From Bacteroidota bacterium (GTDB taxonomy: Bacteria > Bacteroidota > Bacteroidia > JABEUT01), in contig JABCZY010000008.1 in assembly GCA_013289395.1 (NCBI GenBank), positions 1 to 41,589 of the forward strand: a stretch of DNA of 41,589 nucleotides. The letters are read 5' to 3'. Each line of letters starts with the position of its first letter. Position 1 is the first letter of the stretch. Position numbers and translations under genes: made by a program. Of this stretch, positions 8,641-16,722 are shown one piece after another. The notes beneath the pieces are model-generated. The model had not been told where the DNA came from, did no database searches, and saw only the letters and a list, made by a program, of their open reading frames with translations.

Positions 8641-9429
8641 TTAGGCCCTCTTTCTTAGGATAAGCGGAGCTAACACCAATGATATAAGGAAAGCAGAAAA
8701 GAAGGTCATAATAAAATCATCGGCTGACCTGTGATTGAAAAAGCCTTTATAAAAATGAATTGTCAGTACATCTTTGAAGTGTTCCAGGGGTAGCCTGTGC
8801 ATAGTAATGTATAGACGCAGACTTACTATACCTACCATAATACATAATACTGTTGACCAATACCACAGAATGTTCTTTCTGTCAACTGTTCTGTCTTTAG
8901 GCAGCATAAATAAGGCATAAAACAAAAGAATTAACCCAACGGAGGAACTTACTACCTGAAGGATATAAAAGCGTACCTGGCCGATACCAAATATTTCAGT
9001 GTTTTTTAACAACCAGGGTATACGGGTTACAAAATAACCGGTGCGGTGCGTAAAACTATCCCATAGTATGTGTGTTGCAATACCTATAATAAGGCAGATC
9101 AATACTGACAGAAAATTCTGCTTTAAATGCCCGAACCAGTGTAGATCTTTAAAACGGCTAAGCCTTTGTCTGAACATAAGCGGCAAGTTATCGATCAGGC
9201 TGTTTTTTACAAATGCGTGGTAAATTAATGTCAATATAAAAGCAATTGGCAGATCGAACCAGAACAAGCCTGCCCAGGTATGGCCATATATGCCCAGGTT
9301 GCGCATGCGAAAGAAATATTCAAAATCGGGTGTCATGCTGCCTATTGCCAAGGCTGTATACGATATCCATTTCTTAGGAAAGTACTTTGCCGGTAATATA
9401 GCAGCAGGATGGGCGAATGTAAAAGGCAT
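8641..9429 (-). CDS. DUF4184 family integral membrane protein
   Basis: A 262-aa membrane protein. The N-terminus MPFTFAHPAAILP and the segment IGSMTPDFEYF (about 29-39) are the signature of DUF4184. About six hydrophobic helices follow, with a conserved-looking HILWDSFTHRTGYF stretch (about 122-135) that recalls the metal-dependent hydrolase-like HxxxDxxxH layout of YdjM/LexA-regulated membrane proteins. The biochemical role is unknown. It diverges from the acyltransferase gene across about 50-75 bp. The ATG at 9429 is preceded by AT-rich DNA without a clear ribosome-binding site, as usual in this phylum. Confidence 0.85.
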   Translation of the reverse strand: MPFTFAHPAAILPAKYFPKKWISYTALAIGSMTPDFEYFFRMRNLGIYGHTWAGLFWFDLPIAFILTLIYHAFVKNSLIDNLPLMFRQRLSRFKDLHWFGHLKQNFLSVLICLIIGIATHILWDSFTHRTGYFVTRIPWLLKNTEIFGIGQVRFYILQVVSSSVGLILLFYALFMLPKDRTVDRKNILWYWSTVLCIMVGIVSLRLYITMHRLPLEHFKDVLTIHFYKGFFNHRSADDFIMTFFSAFLISLVLAPLILRKRA

Positions 9430-9449
9430 AATTAAATATAAATGTAGTA

Positions 9450-9482
9450 TTTAAAACGGTAATTGCTGTTTCAGTATCTTTG
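9450..9482 (+). promoter_or_regulatory. Predicted promoter of the lipid A acyltransferase gene
   Basis: TTTA at 9450-9453, a 21-bp spacer and TATCTTTG at 9475-9482 give a close fit to the -33/-7 consensus. The -7 box covers the TTG at 9480 that would otherwise be a possible start, so translation should begin further down, at the GTG at 9504. Confidence 0.6.
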
Positions 9483-9503
9483 GCAATCATTATATTTTAC
9501 AAG

Positions 9504-10382
9504 GTGTCGGCAATAGCATTTTATCTTTTCCTTCCTTTTATATACCTTATTTCATTATTGCCATTTCCCTTATTATACCTCGTATCCGACGGATTTTATG
9601 TGCTTTTATATTACGTAATTGGCTACCGCAAAAAGGTGGTAATGGAAAACCTGCGTAATTCTTTTCCTGATAAAAGCGAAAAAGAAATAAAAAGGATATG
9701 CAAGGATTTTTACCATTACCTCTGCGATCTGTTCTTAGAAACATTTAAAACACTTACCATCAGCAAAACAACCATGCTGAAGCATTTTTACTTTGCACCG
9801 GGTGCTCAGGAAGTATTTGATAAACTGGCAAATGAAAAGAAATCGGTGGTGCTTGTAATGGGGCATTTAGGTAATTGGGAATGGGCCGGTAATACATTCA
9901 GTCTTCTGTGCAAACACCAGCTCTATGTAATATACCATCCGCTCAGCAACAAGTACTTTAATAAACTGATTTATGATATGCGCACCCGATTTGGTACCGG
10001 GCTAATTGCTATGCGTGAAACATTTAGGGAAATGGTTGTGAAACGCAATGAAGTTAGTGCAACGGCGTTTATTGCCGACCAAACACCTTCACCTGAGGGT
10101 GCATATTGGACAACATTCCTTAATCAGGACACCCCCGTATTTACGGGTACAGAACGAATTGCGAAGAAGATGGAATACCCGATCGTATACGCCTGTATTA
10201 AAAGAGTTAAAAGGGGTTATTATCAAATAGAGGCAGAGGTGCTTTGCATGAATCCGAAGGAAACGAAAGATGGTGAAATATCGGAAATGCATACCCGCAG
10301 GCTCGAAAAGGACATAATTGCCCAACCTGAGGTTTGGTTATGGTCTCACCGCAGGTGGAAACATAAACGAAAGGTTGCCTGA
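9504..10382 (+). CDS. Lipid A biosynthesis lauroyl/myristoyl acyltransferase (LpxL/HtrB-like)
   Basis: Adds a secondary acyl chain to lipid A at the inner membrane. The catalytic HX4E motif is present (HLGNWE, His at residue 121 from the GTG start). An N-terminal membrane anchor is followed by the family signatures YRKKVVMENLRNSFP and later ADQTPSPEGAYW. No in-frame ATG exists before the conserved region; candidates are TTG 9480 and GTG 9504. GTG 9504 is chosen because the predicted -7 box (9475-9482) overlaps the TTG, and because about 21 residues before LLPF agrees with my recollection of related proteins. This gives 292 aa. A desaturase gene follows 30 bp downstream, suggesting a lipid-modification pair. 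Confidence 0.9.
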   Translation: MSAIAFYLFLPFIYLISLLPFPLLYLVSDGFYVLLYYVIGYRKKVVMENLRNSFPDKSEKEIKRICKDFYHYLCDLFLETFKTLTISKTTMLKHFYFAPGAQEVFDKLANEKKSVVLVMGHLGNWEWAGNTFSLLCKHQLYVIYHPLSNKYFNKLIYDMRTRFGTGLIAMRETFREMVVKRNEVSATAFIADQTPSPEGAYWTTFLNQDTPVFTGTERIAKKMEYPIVYACIKRVKRGYYQIEAEVLCMNPKETKDGEISEMHTRRLEKDIIAQPEVWLWSHRRWKHKRKVA

Positions 10383-10389
10383 TTTGTCA

Positions 10390-10397
10390 TATCTTTG
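10390..10397 (+). promoter_or_regulatory. Possible -7 element before the desaturase gene
   Basis: TATCTTTG lies 15 bp before the ATG at 10413. No good -33 TTTG sits at the expected distance, so read-through from the acyltransferase gene is equally possible. Confidence 0.35.
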
Positions 10398-10412
10398 TTG
10401 TAAGTAAAAACA

Positions 10413-11378
10413 ATGTTAACAGGTAAGGAACTTATATTAGCCACCAGGCAATACGCTGTTGAGGATAAGGCCAAAAGCTGGTTCTATGTACTTTCTACGT
10501 TAATTCTTGCATCTGCAGCTTATGTGGGCGCAGCGCTTATTACAAATATTCCAATTCGTTTAGTACTTGGTGTTCTGGCAGGACTTATAACGGTAAGAAT
10601 GTTCGTGCTGTATCATGATTTTGAACACCATGCCATACTGAACAAGTCGGTTATTGGTAAAATAATTTTCTCGGCATTTGGTATTCTTTCACTTGCTCCG
10701 GTAAGCATCTGGAAGCGCTCACACGATTACCACCACAAGCATAATTCAAAACTATTTTCTTCAAGCATTGGTTCATATCTGATCATTACCCGCGAAAAAT
10801 TCGAGACGCTTTCACCTGCTGAAAAACGCAGTTACCTTTTGTCAAGGCATCCTATTACTATTTTCTTTGGGTACTTTACTATGTTCTTTTATGGTATTTC
10901 AATGCGATCGTTTTTGAATAATCCGAAAAAGCATTACGATTCACTCATCGCTATGATCATTCATATTGCGCTTATTGTTACTGTAATATACTTTTTGGGG
11001 TGGCAAACCTGGCTTTTCTCAATGTTCGTGCCATTCTTTATCTCCGGCTTCTTTGGCGACTACCTGTTTTATGCTCAGCACAATTTCCCCGATGTTACAT
11101 TCCATAATAATGAGGAGTGGGCTTATGAAAAGGCTGCGCTGGAATCATCGAGCTTTATGGATATGGGCCCAATAATGAACTGGTTCACAGCTAATATTGG
11201 TTACCATCATATTCACCACATGAATTCACGCATTCCATTCTATCGTTTGCCTGAAGTAATGGCAGCGTTTCCTGAGCTACAGCATCCTAAAAGAACTTCA
11301 TTGGCGCCAAAAGATATTATTGCCTGCCTTAAATTAAAGGTATGGGATTCTGCCCAAGGCAAAATGGTTGGGGTTTGA
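10413..11378 (+). CDS. Membrane acyl-lipid fatty acid desaturase (DesA type)
   Basis: A 321-aa integral membrane di-iron desaturase. All three histidine boxes are present: HDFEHH (68-73), HDYHHKH (104-110) and HHIHH (265-269). The QHNFPDV...NEEWAYEKAALESSSF segment and WFTANIGYHHIHHMNSRIP resemble the Bacillus DesA-type acyl-lipid desaturases more than acyl-CoA enzymes. Four hydrophobic segments lie between the boxes. It probably introduces a double bond into membrane phospholipid or lipid A acyl chains; regiospecificity cannot be read. It follows the lipid A acyltransferase by 30 bp on the same strand. The promoter of the next gene overlaps its last codons. Confidence 0.92.
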   Translation: MLTGKELILATRQYAVEDKAKSWFYVLSTLILASAAYVGAALITNIPIRLVLGVLAGLITVRMFVLYHDFEHHAILNKSVIGKIIFSAFGILSLAPVSIWKRSHDYHHKHNSKLFSSSIGSYLIITREKFETLSPAEKRSYLLSRHPITIFFGYFTMFFYGISMRSFLNNPKKHYDSLIAMIIHIALIVTVIYFLGWQTWLFSMFVPFFISGFFGDYLFYAQHNFPDVTFHNNEEWAYEKAALESSSFMDMGPIMNWFTANIGYHHIHHMNSRIPFYRLPEVMAAFPELQHPKRTSLAPKDIIACLKLKVWDSAQGKMVGV

Positions 11379-11404
11379 TTTGCCCGCCTATTTTCGTAAA
11401 TTTG
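11374..11404 (+). promoter_or_regulatory. Predicted promoter of the small lipoprotein gene
   Basis: TTTG at 11374-11377, a 19-bp spacer and TAAATTTG at 11397-11404 match the consensus exactly. It overlaps the desaturase stop (11376-11378) and rules out the upstream start at 11368 for the next gene. Confidence 0.7.
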
Positions 11405-11418
11405 TGTTAACCCCAAAA

Positions 11419-11826
11419 ATGAAAACCATGAAAAAACTCGCGTTTATTTTAGCCATATTTATTACCGGATGCACTTCAGTAATGAAGCTTGATCAGCAAA
11501 AAGCAAAAGACCTTGTTGAAGCACTTGAACAGAAGATAAACTCGGGAGACTACGCAGGCACAACTCAATATTACGATGAGGTAATGAACAGGAATCAAAC
11601 CCCTGAACAGCGTGCTGAAAATTTTAGGAAATTACGTGCCGCAGTTGGTGATTTTGTCTCGATGGAATGCACTTCAATTAAGAATGGAACGGATGAGAAC
11701 GATATGCCTTGCGTGAACTTGGTGTACAAAATAAAACACACCAAAATAAATACTATTGAAAGCTTTACTGTTATACGCAACGAGGGCGGCTATAAGGTAT
11801 CGGTGCACGACATAATACAGGGATAG
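11419..11826 (+). CDS. Small lipoprotein, possibly DUF4019/NTF2-like
   Basis: A 135-aa lipoprotein. The frame is open from 11368, but the perfect promoter at 11374-11404 and the signal peptide place the start at ATG 11419 (MKTMKK) or ATG 11428 (MKKLAF). The lipobox is FITGC, followed by a mature domain of about 115 residues beginning DQQKAKDLVEALEQKINSGD, with alternating helix and strand, a pattern like DUF4019 or other NTF2-fold secreted domains. I do not firmly recognise the family. One Cys pair (MECTS, MPCVN) remains in the mature part. It is convergent with the next minus-strand gene, 14 nt away. Confidence 0.75.
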   Translation: MKTMKKLAFILAIFITGCTSVMKLDQQKAKDLVEALEQKINSGDYAGTTQYYDEVMNRNQTPEQRAENFRKLRAAVGDFVSMECTSIKNGTDENDMPCVNLVYKIKHTKINTIESFTVIRNEGGYKVSVHDIIQG

Positions 11827-11840
11827 AGCTGTTGCCAGGT

Positions 11841-12419
11841 TTATTTCCGTGAATAGGTCTTTATTACTTTTTCATGCTTCAGGTTCTCATATTGAATCTG
11901 AACTTCTGTATCAGTTAAACTTGTCACTTTCCAGCAGAAGCAACAGAAACAAGGCGTATTGGTAGGTGCAGGAAAATACTCGGCATTATTTGTTTTGGTG
12001 TTGAACAGCACAAGTTTACCGCGGCCCTTGCCATACAAGCCATCGAACATTAGTAACTTCTTAACCGTGTCTTTATAAAAAACAGATTGCCCGTATAGTA
12101 TTGTTTGCCCCGTAGCTTTTTCAATCACCTCAAACTTCACCGGGTCGGCTTCCAAGTGGGTAGCCATAATGTAGGTCTTTTCGAAGTCGGCATATACATA
12201 GCCAAGCGCAGCAAGTCCTAAGCTTTTTTCTGCTGAGTTAAGCATGTTGCTGTCCTTGCCATGAATCAATACCACTGCGTTTGAATCGGCCCGCAAGCTT
12301 TTAACTTGCACTATGTAGCCACCTTTCAGGTTGTAGGTTTTGTAAACACTATCCTTAGGGCTTTTGGCGAAGCAAGTGAAGGATAAAAGAATTAAACTAA
12401 TTCCCAGTAGTTTATTCAT
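11841..12419 (-). CDS. Secreted protein of unknown function with CFCCFCW motif
   Basis: A 192-aa exported protein with a signal peptide ending near CFAKS (residues 1-18). The body is beta-rich with alternating hydrophobic residues (GGYIVQVKSL, NAVVLIHGK, GKLVLFNTK), suggesting a small beta-sandwich or barrel. Near residue 160 it carries NTPCFCCFCWK, four cysteines within six residues, which could bind a metal or form disulfides in the periplasm. I do not recognise a family. On the minus strand a possible promoter overlaps the CGCAAAG repeats: TACTTTG at 12446-12440 with TTTG elements further upstream. It is divergent from aspS. Confidence 0.7.
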   Translation of the reverse strand: MNKLLGISLILLSFTCFAKSPKDSVYKTYNLKGGYIVQVKSLRADSNAVVLIHGKDSNMLNSAEKSLGLAALGYVYADFEKTYIMATHLEADPVKFEVIEKATGQTILYGQSVFYKDTVKKLLMFDGLYGKGRGKLVLFNTKTNNAEYFPAPTNTPCFCCFCWKVTSLTDTEVQIQYENLKHEKVIKTYSRK

Positions 12420-12437
12420 CGGTATAAAACATTTTAC

Positions 12438-12477
12438 CGCAAAGTACGCAAAGAAAATTCACGCAAAGAACACAAAG
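12438..12477. repeat. Short CGCAAAG direct-repeat cluster
   Basis: Three copies of CGCAAAG (12438, 12447, 12462) and one CACAAAG (12471) are spaced 9, 15 and 9 bp apart in the gap between the two divergent genes. Read on the minus strand each unit contains TTTG, the Bacteroidota promoter hexamer core. Confidence 0.6.
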
Positions 12478-12484
12478 AAATAAA

Positions 12485-12516
12485 GTCCTCCCTAGCGGGG
12501 AGGATTTAGGTGGGGC
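12485..12516. repeat. Dispersed intergenic repeat, copy 1 (GTCCTCCC...GGTGGGGC)
   Basis: GTCCTCCCT, then a GGGGAGGA arm forming a small hairpin, then AGGTGGGGC. A second copy with the same order lies at 36880-36913. This copy sits directly upstream of the putative aspS -7 element (TAATTTCG, 12526-12533). Confidence 0.6.
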
Positions 12517-12551
12517 TTTTATTTGTAATTTCGCAACCTTAAGAAAAAACA

Positions 12552-14306
12552 ATGCTTAGAACACATACTTGCGGAGAACTAACGCTAAAGAACGCAGGCC
12601 AGGAGGTAACCCTCAGTGGCTGGGTGCACAAGAACAGAGAAATGGGTGGGTTGACCTTTGTCGATCTGCGCGACCGTTATGGAATTACACAGTTGGTATT
12701 CGATGCAAATAAAGATAAAGAGCTGGGAGAAAAAGCTGCAAAACTGGGCCGTGAATTTGTTATTAAAGCAAGCGGTAAAGTAGTTGAAAGAAGCAGTAAG
12801 AATGCAAAAATTACTACTGGCGAAATAGAGATTATTGTTACATCATTCGAAATATTAAATGCTTCGAAAACTCCACCGTTTACATTAGATGAAAATACGG
12901 ACGGAGGCGAGGAACTCCGTATGAAATACAGGTATCTGGACCTTCGCCGCGAACCAATTAAAAATAATTTGCTGAATCGCCACAAGGTTGCAAAAGCCGT
13001 TCGCGAATATTTAGATAGCAAAGGTTTTGCTGATATTGAAACACCGTTTTTAATTAAGAGCACGCCTGAAGGTGCCCGAGATTTTATTGTTCCATCGCGT
13101 GTTAACCAGGGTGAGTTTTATGCATTGCCACAATCGCCACAAACATTCAAACAAATATTAATGGTGGCTGGTTTCGACCGCTATTACCAGATCGTAAGAT
13201 GTTTCCGCGATGAGGACTTGCGTGCCGACAGGCAACCTGAGTTTACACAGATAGACTGTGAAATGGCTTTTGTAGAACAGGAAGATATTCTGCAAATGTT
13301 TGAGGGCATGGTGAAGCATGTTTTCAAATCAGTTAGAAATATTGAGATGGGAAATTTCCCTCGCATGACCTATGCAGATGCCATGAAGTATTATGGTAAC
13401 GATAAGCCCGATACCCGCTTCGGTATGCTTATTCACGATATTACATCTGCAGTAAAAGGCAAAGGGTTTAAGGTATTGGATGATGCTGAAACGGTAGGTT
13501 GTATCTCTGTTCCGAATGCTTCGGAATATTCCAGAAGCCAGACTGATGAATTGATAGAATTTGTAAAGCGCCCGCAGATAGGCGCTAAAGGATTGATATA
13601 TGTAAAGTATGGAGCGGATGGTTCATTAAAATCGTCGGTAGATAAATTTTACACACCGGAAGATTTAAAGAAATGGGCCGATGCTGCTGAAGCAAAACCC
13701 GGCGATCTGATTTTAGTCGTTAGTGGTCCGGCTGCTATTACACGTCGTGCATTATGTGAATTGCGCTTAGAGATGGGCACACGTTTGGGCTTACGTTCAA
13801 AGAGTGTGTATAATCCACTGTGGGTTATAGATTTTCCATTGCTGGAAGAAGATAAGGAAGCGGGCCGCTGGAATGCTTGTCATCATCCGTTTACATCGTG
13901 GAAGAAAGAAGATGAGCACTTTTTTGAAACAGGCGAATTAGGAAAGATACGTGCCAATGCGTATGACTTAGTCATTAACGGGGTTGAAGTAGGTGGCGGT
14001 TCTATTCGTATACATGACCGAAAGAACCAGGAGAAAATGTTCAATACTCTTGGGCTTAGTAAAGAAGAAGTAGAACTGAAATTTGCGTTTATATTAAATG
14101 CCTTTGAATACGGTGCACCTCCGCATGGTGGGCTTGCATTTGGCTTAGACCGTTTTGCATCTATGACCATAGCAAACGAAGAAAACATTCGTGAATTTAT
14201 TGCTTTCCCTAAAAATAATGCCGGCCGCGATATGATGATGGATAGTCCGTCTACCATTGATGCCGCACAATTAAAAGAATTGGGAATTAAAATAGAGGTG
14301 AAGTAG
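12552..14306 (+). CDS. aspS: Aspartyl-tRNA synthetase
   Basis: A 584-aa class II tRNA synthetase charging tRNA-Asp. It has an N-terminal OB-fold anticodon-binding domain ([20 protein letters not shown], about 22-41), the catalytic core with motif 2 ([18 protein letters not shown]) and the bacterial GAD insertion (about 290-420). Motif 3 near the end reads GLAFGLDR. The length is the bacterial norm, and the full GAD domain argues against the archaeal type. Whether it is discriminating or also charges tRNA-Asn cannot be decided here, since no gatCAB or asnS is in the window. The start [10 protein letters not shown] is the usual one. It is followed by a 281-bp repeat-rich gap. Confidence 0.97.
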   Translation: MLRTHTCGELTLKNAGQEVTLSGWVHKNREMGGLTFVDLRDRYGITQLVFDANKDKELGEKAAKLGREFVIKASGKVVERSSKNAKITTGEIEIIVTSFEILNASKTPPFTLDENTDGGEELRMKYRYLDLRREPIKNNLLNRHKVAKAVREYLDSKGFADIETPFLIKSTPEGARDFIVPSRVNQGEFYALPQSPQTFKQILMVAGFDRYYQIVRCFRDEDLRADRQPEFTQIDCEMAFVEQEDILQMFEGMVKHVFKSVRNIEMGNFPRMTYADAMKYYGNDKPDTRFGMLIHDITSAVKGKGFKVLDDAETVGCISVPNASEYSRSQTDELIEFVKRPQIGAKGLIYVKYGADGSLKSSVDKFYTPEDLKKWADAAEAKPGDLILVVSGPAAITRRALCELRLEMGTRLGLRSKSVYNPLWVIDFPLLEEDKEAGRWNACHHPFTSWKKEDEHFFETGELGKIRANAYDLVINGVEVGGGSIRIHDRKNQEKMFNTLGLSKEEVELKFAFILNAFEYGAPPHGGLAFGLDRFASMTIANEENIREFIAFPKNNAGRDMMMDSPSTIDAAQLKELGIKIEVK

Positions 14307-14356
14307 TATTGTAGTTCCATTAAAGAGGTCTTACTGCTAATTCGTAATTAATTCTT

Positions 14357-14440
14357 GGGCGTTCCCCTAGGGGTCGGGCTATCCGCTGCAAGTCCTCGCT
14401 GCGCTGTGGGCTTTACGCTACTATCCCTAACGCTGGGCTA
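14357..14440. repeat. Structured intergenic repeat-like element
   Basis: Starts with GGGCGTT, contains the palindrome CCCCTAGGGG (14364-14373), then GGGCTATCCGCT and ends near CTACTATCCCTAACGC. The order of elements resembles a GC-rich mosaic I recall from intergenic regions of many Bacteroidota genomes. It contrasts with the AT-rich gaps around it. Only one copy is seen in this window. Confidence 0.5.
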
Positions 14441-14459
14441 CGTGTTATTTGAACTAGGT

Positions 14460-14524
14460 AAAAGGTGGGCGCGGGTTAGCTGCTCATGATGCGAGTATAG
14501 GAAATACAGGCAAGCAGGGAGCAA
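14460..14524. repeat. 65-bp dispersed intergenic repeat, copy A
   Basis: Matches 37189-37253 with 62 of 65 identical bases and no gaps (counted by eye). The differences are TC versus AA in the middle and one T/C. Its core reads AAAAGGTGGGCGCGGGTTAG near the left end and CAGGCAAGCAGGGAGCAA near the right end. It lies in the aspS/DUF922 gap. Confidence 0.8.
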
Positions 14525-14587
14525 GAGCCGCCCAGAAGATTTAACGCCCCTTTAAAAAGTTTGGGTCTGATGAAACTGATAATTACT

Positions 14588-15169
14588 CTACTTCACAATA
14601 TTCACCTCAGTATTACTGTAGGCATCAAGTGCATCGAGCTGTGATTTTATATTATCGTTCCATTCCTGCTGGCGTGCAGCATTGAGTCCATGATTGGTTT
14701 CATCATCGTATTTCTGTTCTGTTCTTTCCCATTCCTGTTCAACCTTATTGTACATATTCTGAATCACCTGGTTCATGTTGCTCACCTTCTTAAAATCTTT
14801 ATCCGCTATCATTTTTCTGAGCTTGCGTGCATATAGTTCAGTTATGTTGAAATGCAATTGCTCATGCTTTAGTACATATTCAGAATATTGAACAATGTAT
14901 GATTTCGATTTTAAAAAAAGCGCCTCTACTTCAAATACAAGTTGTCCGTTATTTTCGTTCGTGTAAAAGAAAATACTGGAAACAGTAAAACCTAATGGTC
15001 CACCCTGATGTGGTTTTGCCTTAAAATCGTCTTTGGTAAGTAAAGAGTCTTTTCTCCAGACAATGGTATCGCCTTGTAGTTTTTTAATATTCGGGGCAAG
15101 GCTCGAGCGTTGTGTGAAACCAGTTATATAAATACTTAAGAATAACAGTAATACAAGCGGTTTTCGCAT
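14588..15169 (-). CDS. Secreted putative zinc metallopeptidase, DUF922-like
   Basis: A 193-aa exported protein (signal peptide to about FTQ, residue 20). The HEQLH motif (102-106) followed by FNITELYARKLRK fits DUF922, a family of predicted secreted Zn-dependent proteases, in which an HExxH helix is followed by a conserved AR. The first half carries WRKDSLLTKDDFKAKP, the usual entry strand of the family. The C-terminal third is helical and charged, with heptad-like spacing (VEQEWERTEQKYDDETNHG). No third zinc ligand is certain. It stands alone between two gaps; TAAATTTG (minus strand, 15194-15187) gives a likely -7 box 18 bp before the start. Confidence 0.75.
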   Translation of the reverse strand: MRKPLVLLLFLSIYITGFTQRSSLAPNIKKLQGDTIVWRKDSLLTKDDFKAKPHQGGPLGFTVSSIFFYTNENNGQLVFEVEALFLKSKSYIVQYSEYVLKHEQLHFNITELYARKLRKMIADKDFKKVSNMNQVIQNMYNKVEQEWERTEQKYDDETNHGLNAARQQEWNDNIKSQLDALDAYSNTEVNIVK

Positions 15170-15186
15170 AATAAGGAATTGTATAA

Positions 15187-15194
15187 CAAATTTA
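15187..15194 (-). promoter_or_regulatory. Predicted -7 element of the DUF922-like gene
   Basis: Minus-strand TAAATTTG, an exact TAnnTTTG match, 17 bp before the ATG at 15169. The -33 element is not clear. Confidence 0.45.
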
Positions 15195-15311
15195 GCATTT
15201 TATACTAGTTTTTTCTGATATTAAAGTTTTTGCCATTTTTTTGCCTAAAAGCCATATTTTTTACGAAAAAGGCATATATTCGCCATTCTTAAACCTAAAA
15301 AAACAATCAAT

Positions 15312-16583
15312 ATGTCATATTTTTTCACTTCCGAATCTGTATCAGAGGGGCATCCTGATAAAGTAGCTGACCAAATTTCTGATGCTATTCTTGATGCTAT
15401 ACTGGCACAAGATCCGAATTCAAAAGTTGCTTGTGAAAGCTTTGTTACCACAGGCCTTGCGGTTGTAGGCGGTGAAATTAAAACCAAGGCGTATATAGAT
15501 GTACAAAAGATTACCCGCGATGCAATTCGCAAAATAGGATACACCAAGGCTGAATATATGTTCGATGGTGATTCTTGCGGTGTTATTTCAACTATACACG
15601 AACAATCTCCTGATATTAACCAGGGCGTTGAAAGAACCAAGGAAGAAGACCAGGGTGCCGGTGACCAGGGTATGATGTTTGGTTACGCTTGTACCGAGAC
15701 AGATAATTACATGCCATTGGCAATAGAAATGGCTCACTTATTGGTAAAGGAATTAGCGGCGATTCGCAGAGAAGGTAAGAAAATGAAATACTTAAGGCCT
15801 GATGCAAAATCGCAGGTTACCATTCAATATAGCGACAAAGGCAAGGCTGAACGTGTTGATACCATTGTGGTTTCTACCCAGCACGATGATTTTGATACCG
15901 AAGCGGCAATGTTAGAGAAGATTAAAGATGATGTACGAAACATCCTTATTCCTCGCGTTAAAAAACAACTTCCTGCTAAGGCAAGAAAACTGTTAAAGGA
16001 CGATATTAAATACTTTGTGAACCCTACCGGAAAGTTTGTGATCGGTGGACCACATGGTGACACCGGCCTTACCGGAAGAAAAATTATTGTTGATACCTAT
16101 GGCGGAAAATGTGCGCACGGTGGTGGTGCGTTCTCTGGTAAAGATTCTTCAAAAGTTGACCGCTCAGCTGCATACGCAGTGCGCCATATAGCTAAGAACT
16201 TAGTTGCAGCAGGGGTATCTGCCGAAGCTGAAGTGCAGGTAGCATATGCTATTGGTGTTGCACAGCCGGTGTCTATTTATGTAGATACTAAAGGTACATG
16301 CAAGTTGCGCGATAAGGAAGGCAAGAAATTAAGCGATGGCGAAATATCTAAACGCGTTGCAAAGTTATTCGATATGCGTCCGGCTGCTATTGTAAAGCGC
16401 TTTGGCTTACGCAACCCAATATTTTCTGAAACTGCAGCATACGGACATATTGGCCGCATACCTGGTACAAAGGAAGTAAACGGTAAAAAGTATGAAACCT
16501 TTACATGGGAAAAACTTGACTATGTAGATGCCGTTAAGAAAGAGTTTGCTATAACCGAGCACAAAGAGGCCACAATAGCGTAA
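15312..16583 (+). CDS. metK: S-adenosylmethionine synthetase
   Basis: A 423-aa enzyme forming SAM from methionine and ATP. Signatures present: the N-terminal [15 protein letters not shown] (ATP-binding loop), and the phosphate-binding glycine-rich loop [15 protein letters not shown]. It is slightly longer than the E. coli enzyme (384 aa) through inserts in the central domain, as is usual in Bacteroidota. The 142-bp gap upstream has TATATTCG (15275-15282) as a weak -7 candidate. No SAM riboswitch fold was found in it. A clear terminator follows at 16605-16636. Confidence 0.98.
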   Translation: MSYFFTSESVSEGHPDKVADQISDAILDAILAQDPNSKVACESFVTTGLAVVGGEIKTKAYIDVQKITRDAIRKIGYTKAEYMFDGDSCGVISTIHEQSPDINQGVERTKEEDQGAGDQGMMFGYACTETDNYMPLAIEMAHLLVKELAAIRREGKKMKYLRPDAKSQVTIQYSDKGKAERVDTIVVSTQHDDFDTEAAMLEKIKDDVRNILIPRVKKQLPAKARKLLKDDIKYFVNPTGKFVIGGPHGDTGLTGRKIIVDTYGGKCAHGGGAFSGKDSSKVDRSAAYAVRHIAKNLVAAGVSAEAEVQVAYAIGVAQPVSIYVDTKGTCKLRDKEGKKLSDGEISKRVAKLFDMRPAAIVKRFGLRNPIFSETAAYGHIGRIPGTKEVNGKKYETFTWEKLDYVDAVKKEFAITEHKEATIA

Positions 16584-16604
16584 CAGAATTCTCATTTTAT
16601 CTCT

Positions 16605-16636
16605 AAAAACAGCTCCCTTTCAGGGGGCTGTTTTTG
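16605..16636 (+). terminator. Rho-independent terminator of metK
   Basis: The left arm AAAACAGCTCCC pairs with GGGGGCTGTTTT (one G-T wobble) across a TTTCA loop and runs into a T5 tract. It lies 22 bp after the metK stop. Confidence 0.88.
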
Positions 16637-16661
16637 TTTATAGGCGCAGGAAAGGCTCATT

Positions 16662-16693
16662 TTTGTTTATGTGGATAAGATTTTGTAACTTTA
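16662..16693 (+). promoter_or_regulatory. Predicted promoter of the large CHU_C surface protein
   Basis: TTTG at 16662-16665, a 20-bp spacer and TAACTTTA at 16686-16693. It implies transcription from about 16700, supports the ATG at 16723 and rules out the TTG at 16663. Confidence 0.5.
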
Positions 16694-16722
16694 TGAGTTC
16701 GTATATATCGTTTTTAAATGAA

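Noticed and set aside
11368-11418. N-terminal extension of the small lipoprotein
   Set aside because: It overlaps an exact-match promoter and the desaturase stop, and would bury the signal peptide.
12677-13063. 128-codon minus-strand reading frame
   Set aside because: Antisense to aspS, Ser/Phe-rich as expected of a shadow frame.
14357-14440. tRNA-like or other stable RNA gene
   Set aside because: GC-rich with hairpins, but no acceptor stem, anticodon loop or T-loop could be laid out.
15170-15311. Possible SAM riboswitch before metK
   Set aside because: The 142-bp gap is AT-rich, without the paired helices or conserved core of SAM-I, SAM-II or SAM-IV, and it also holds the promoter for the opposite gene.
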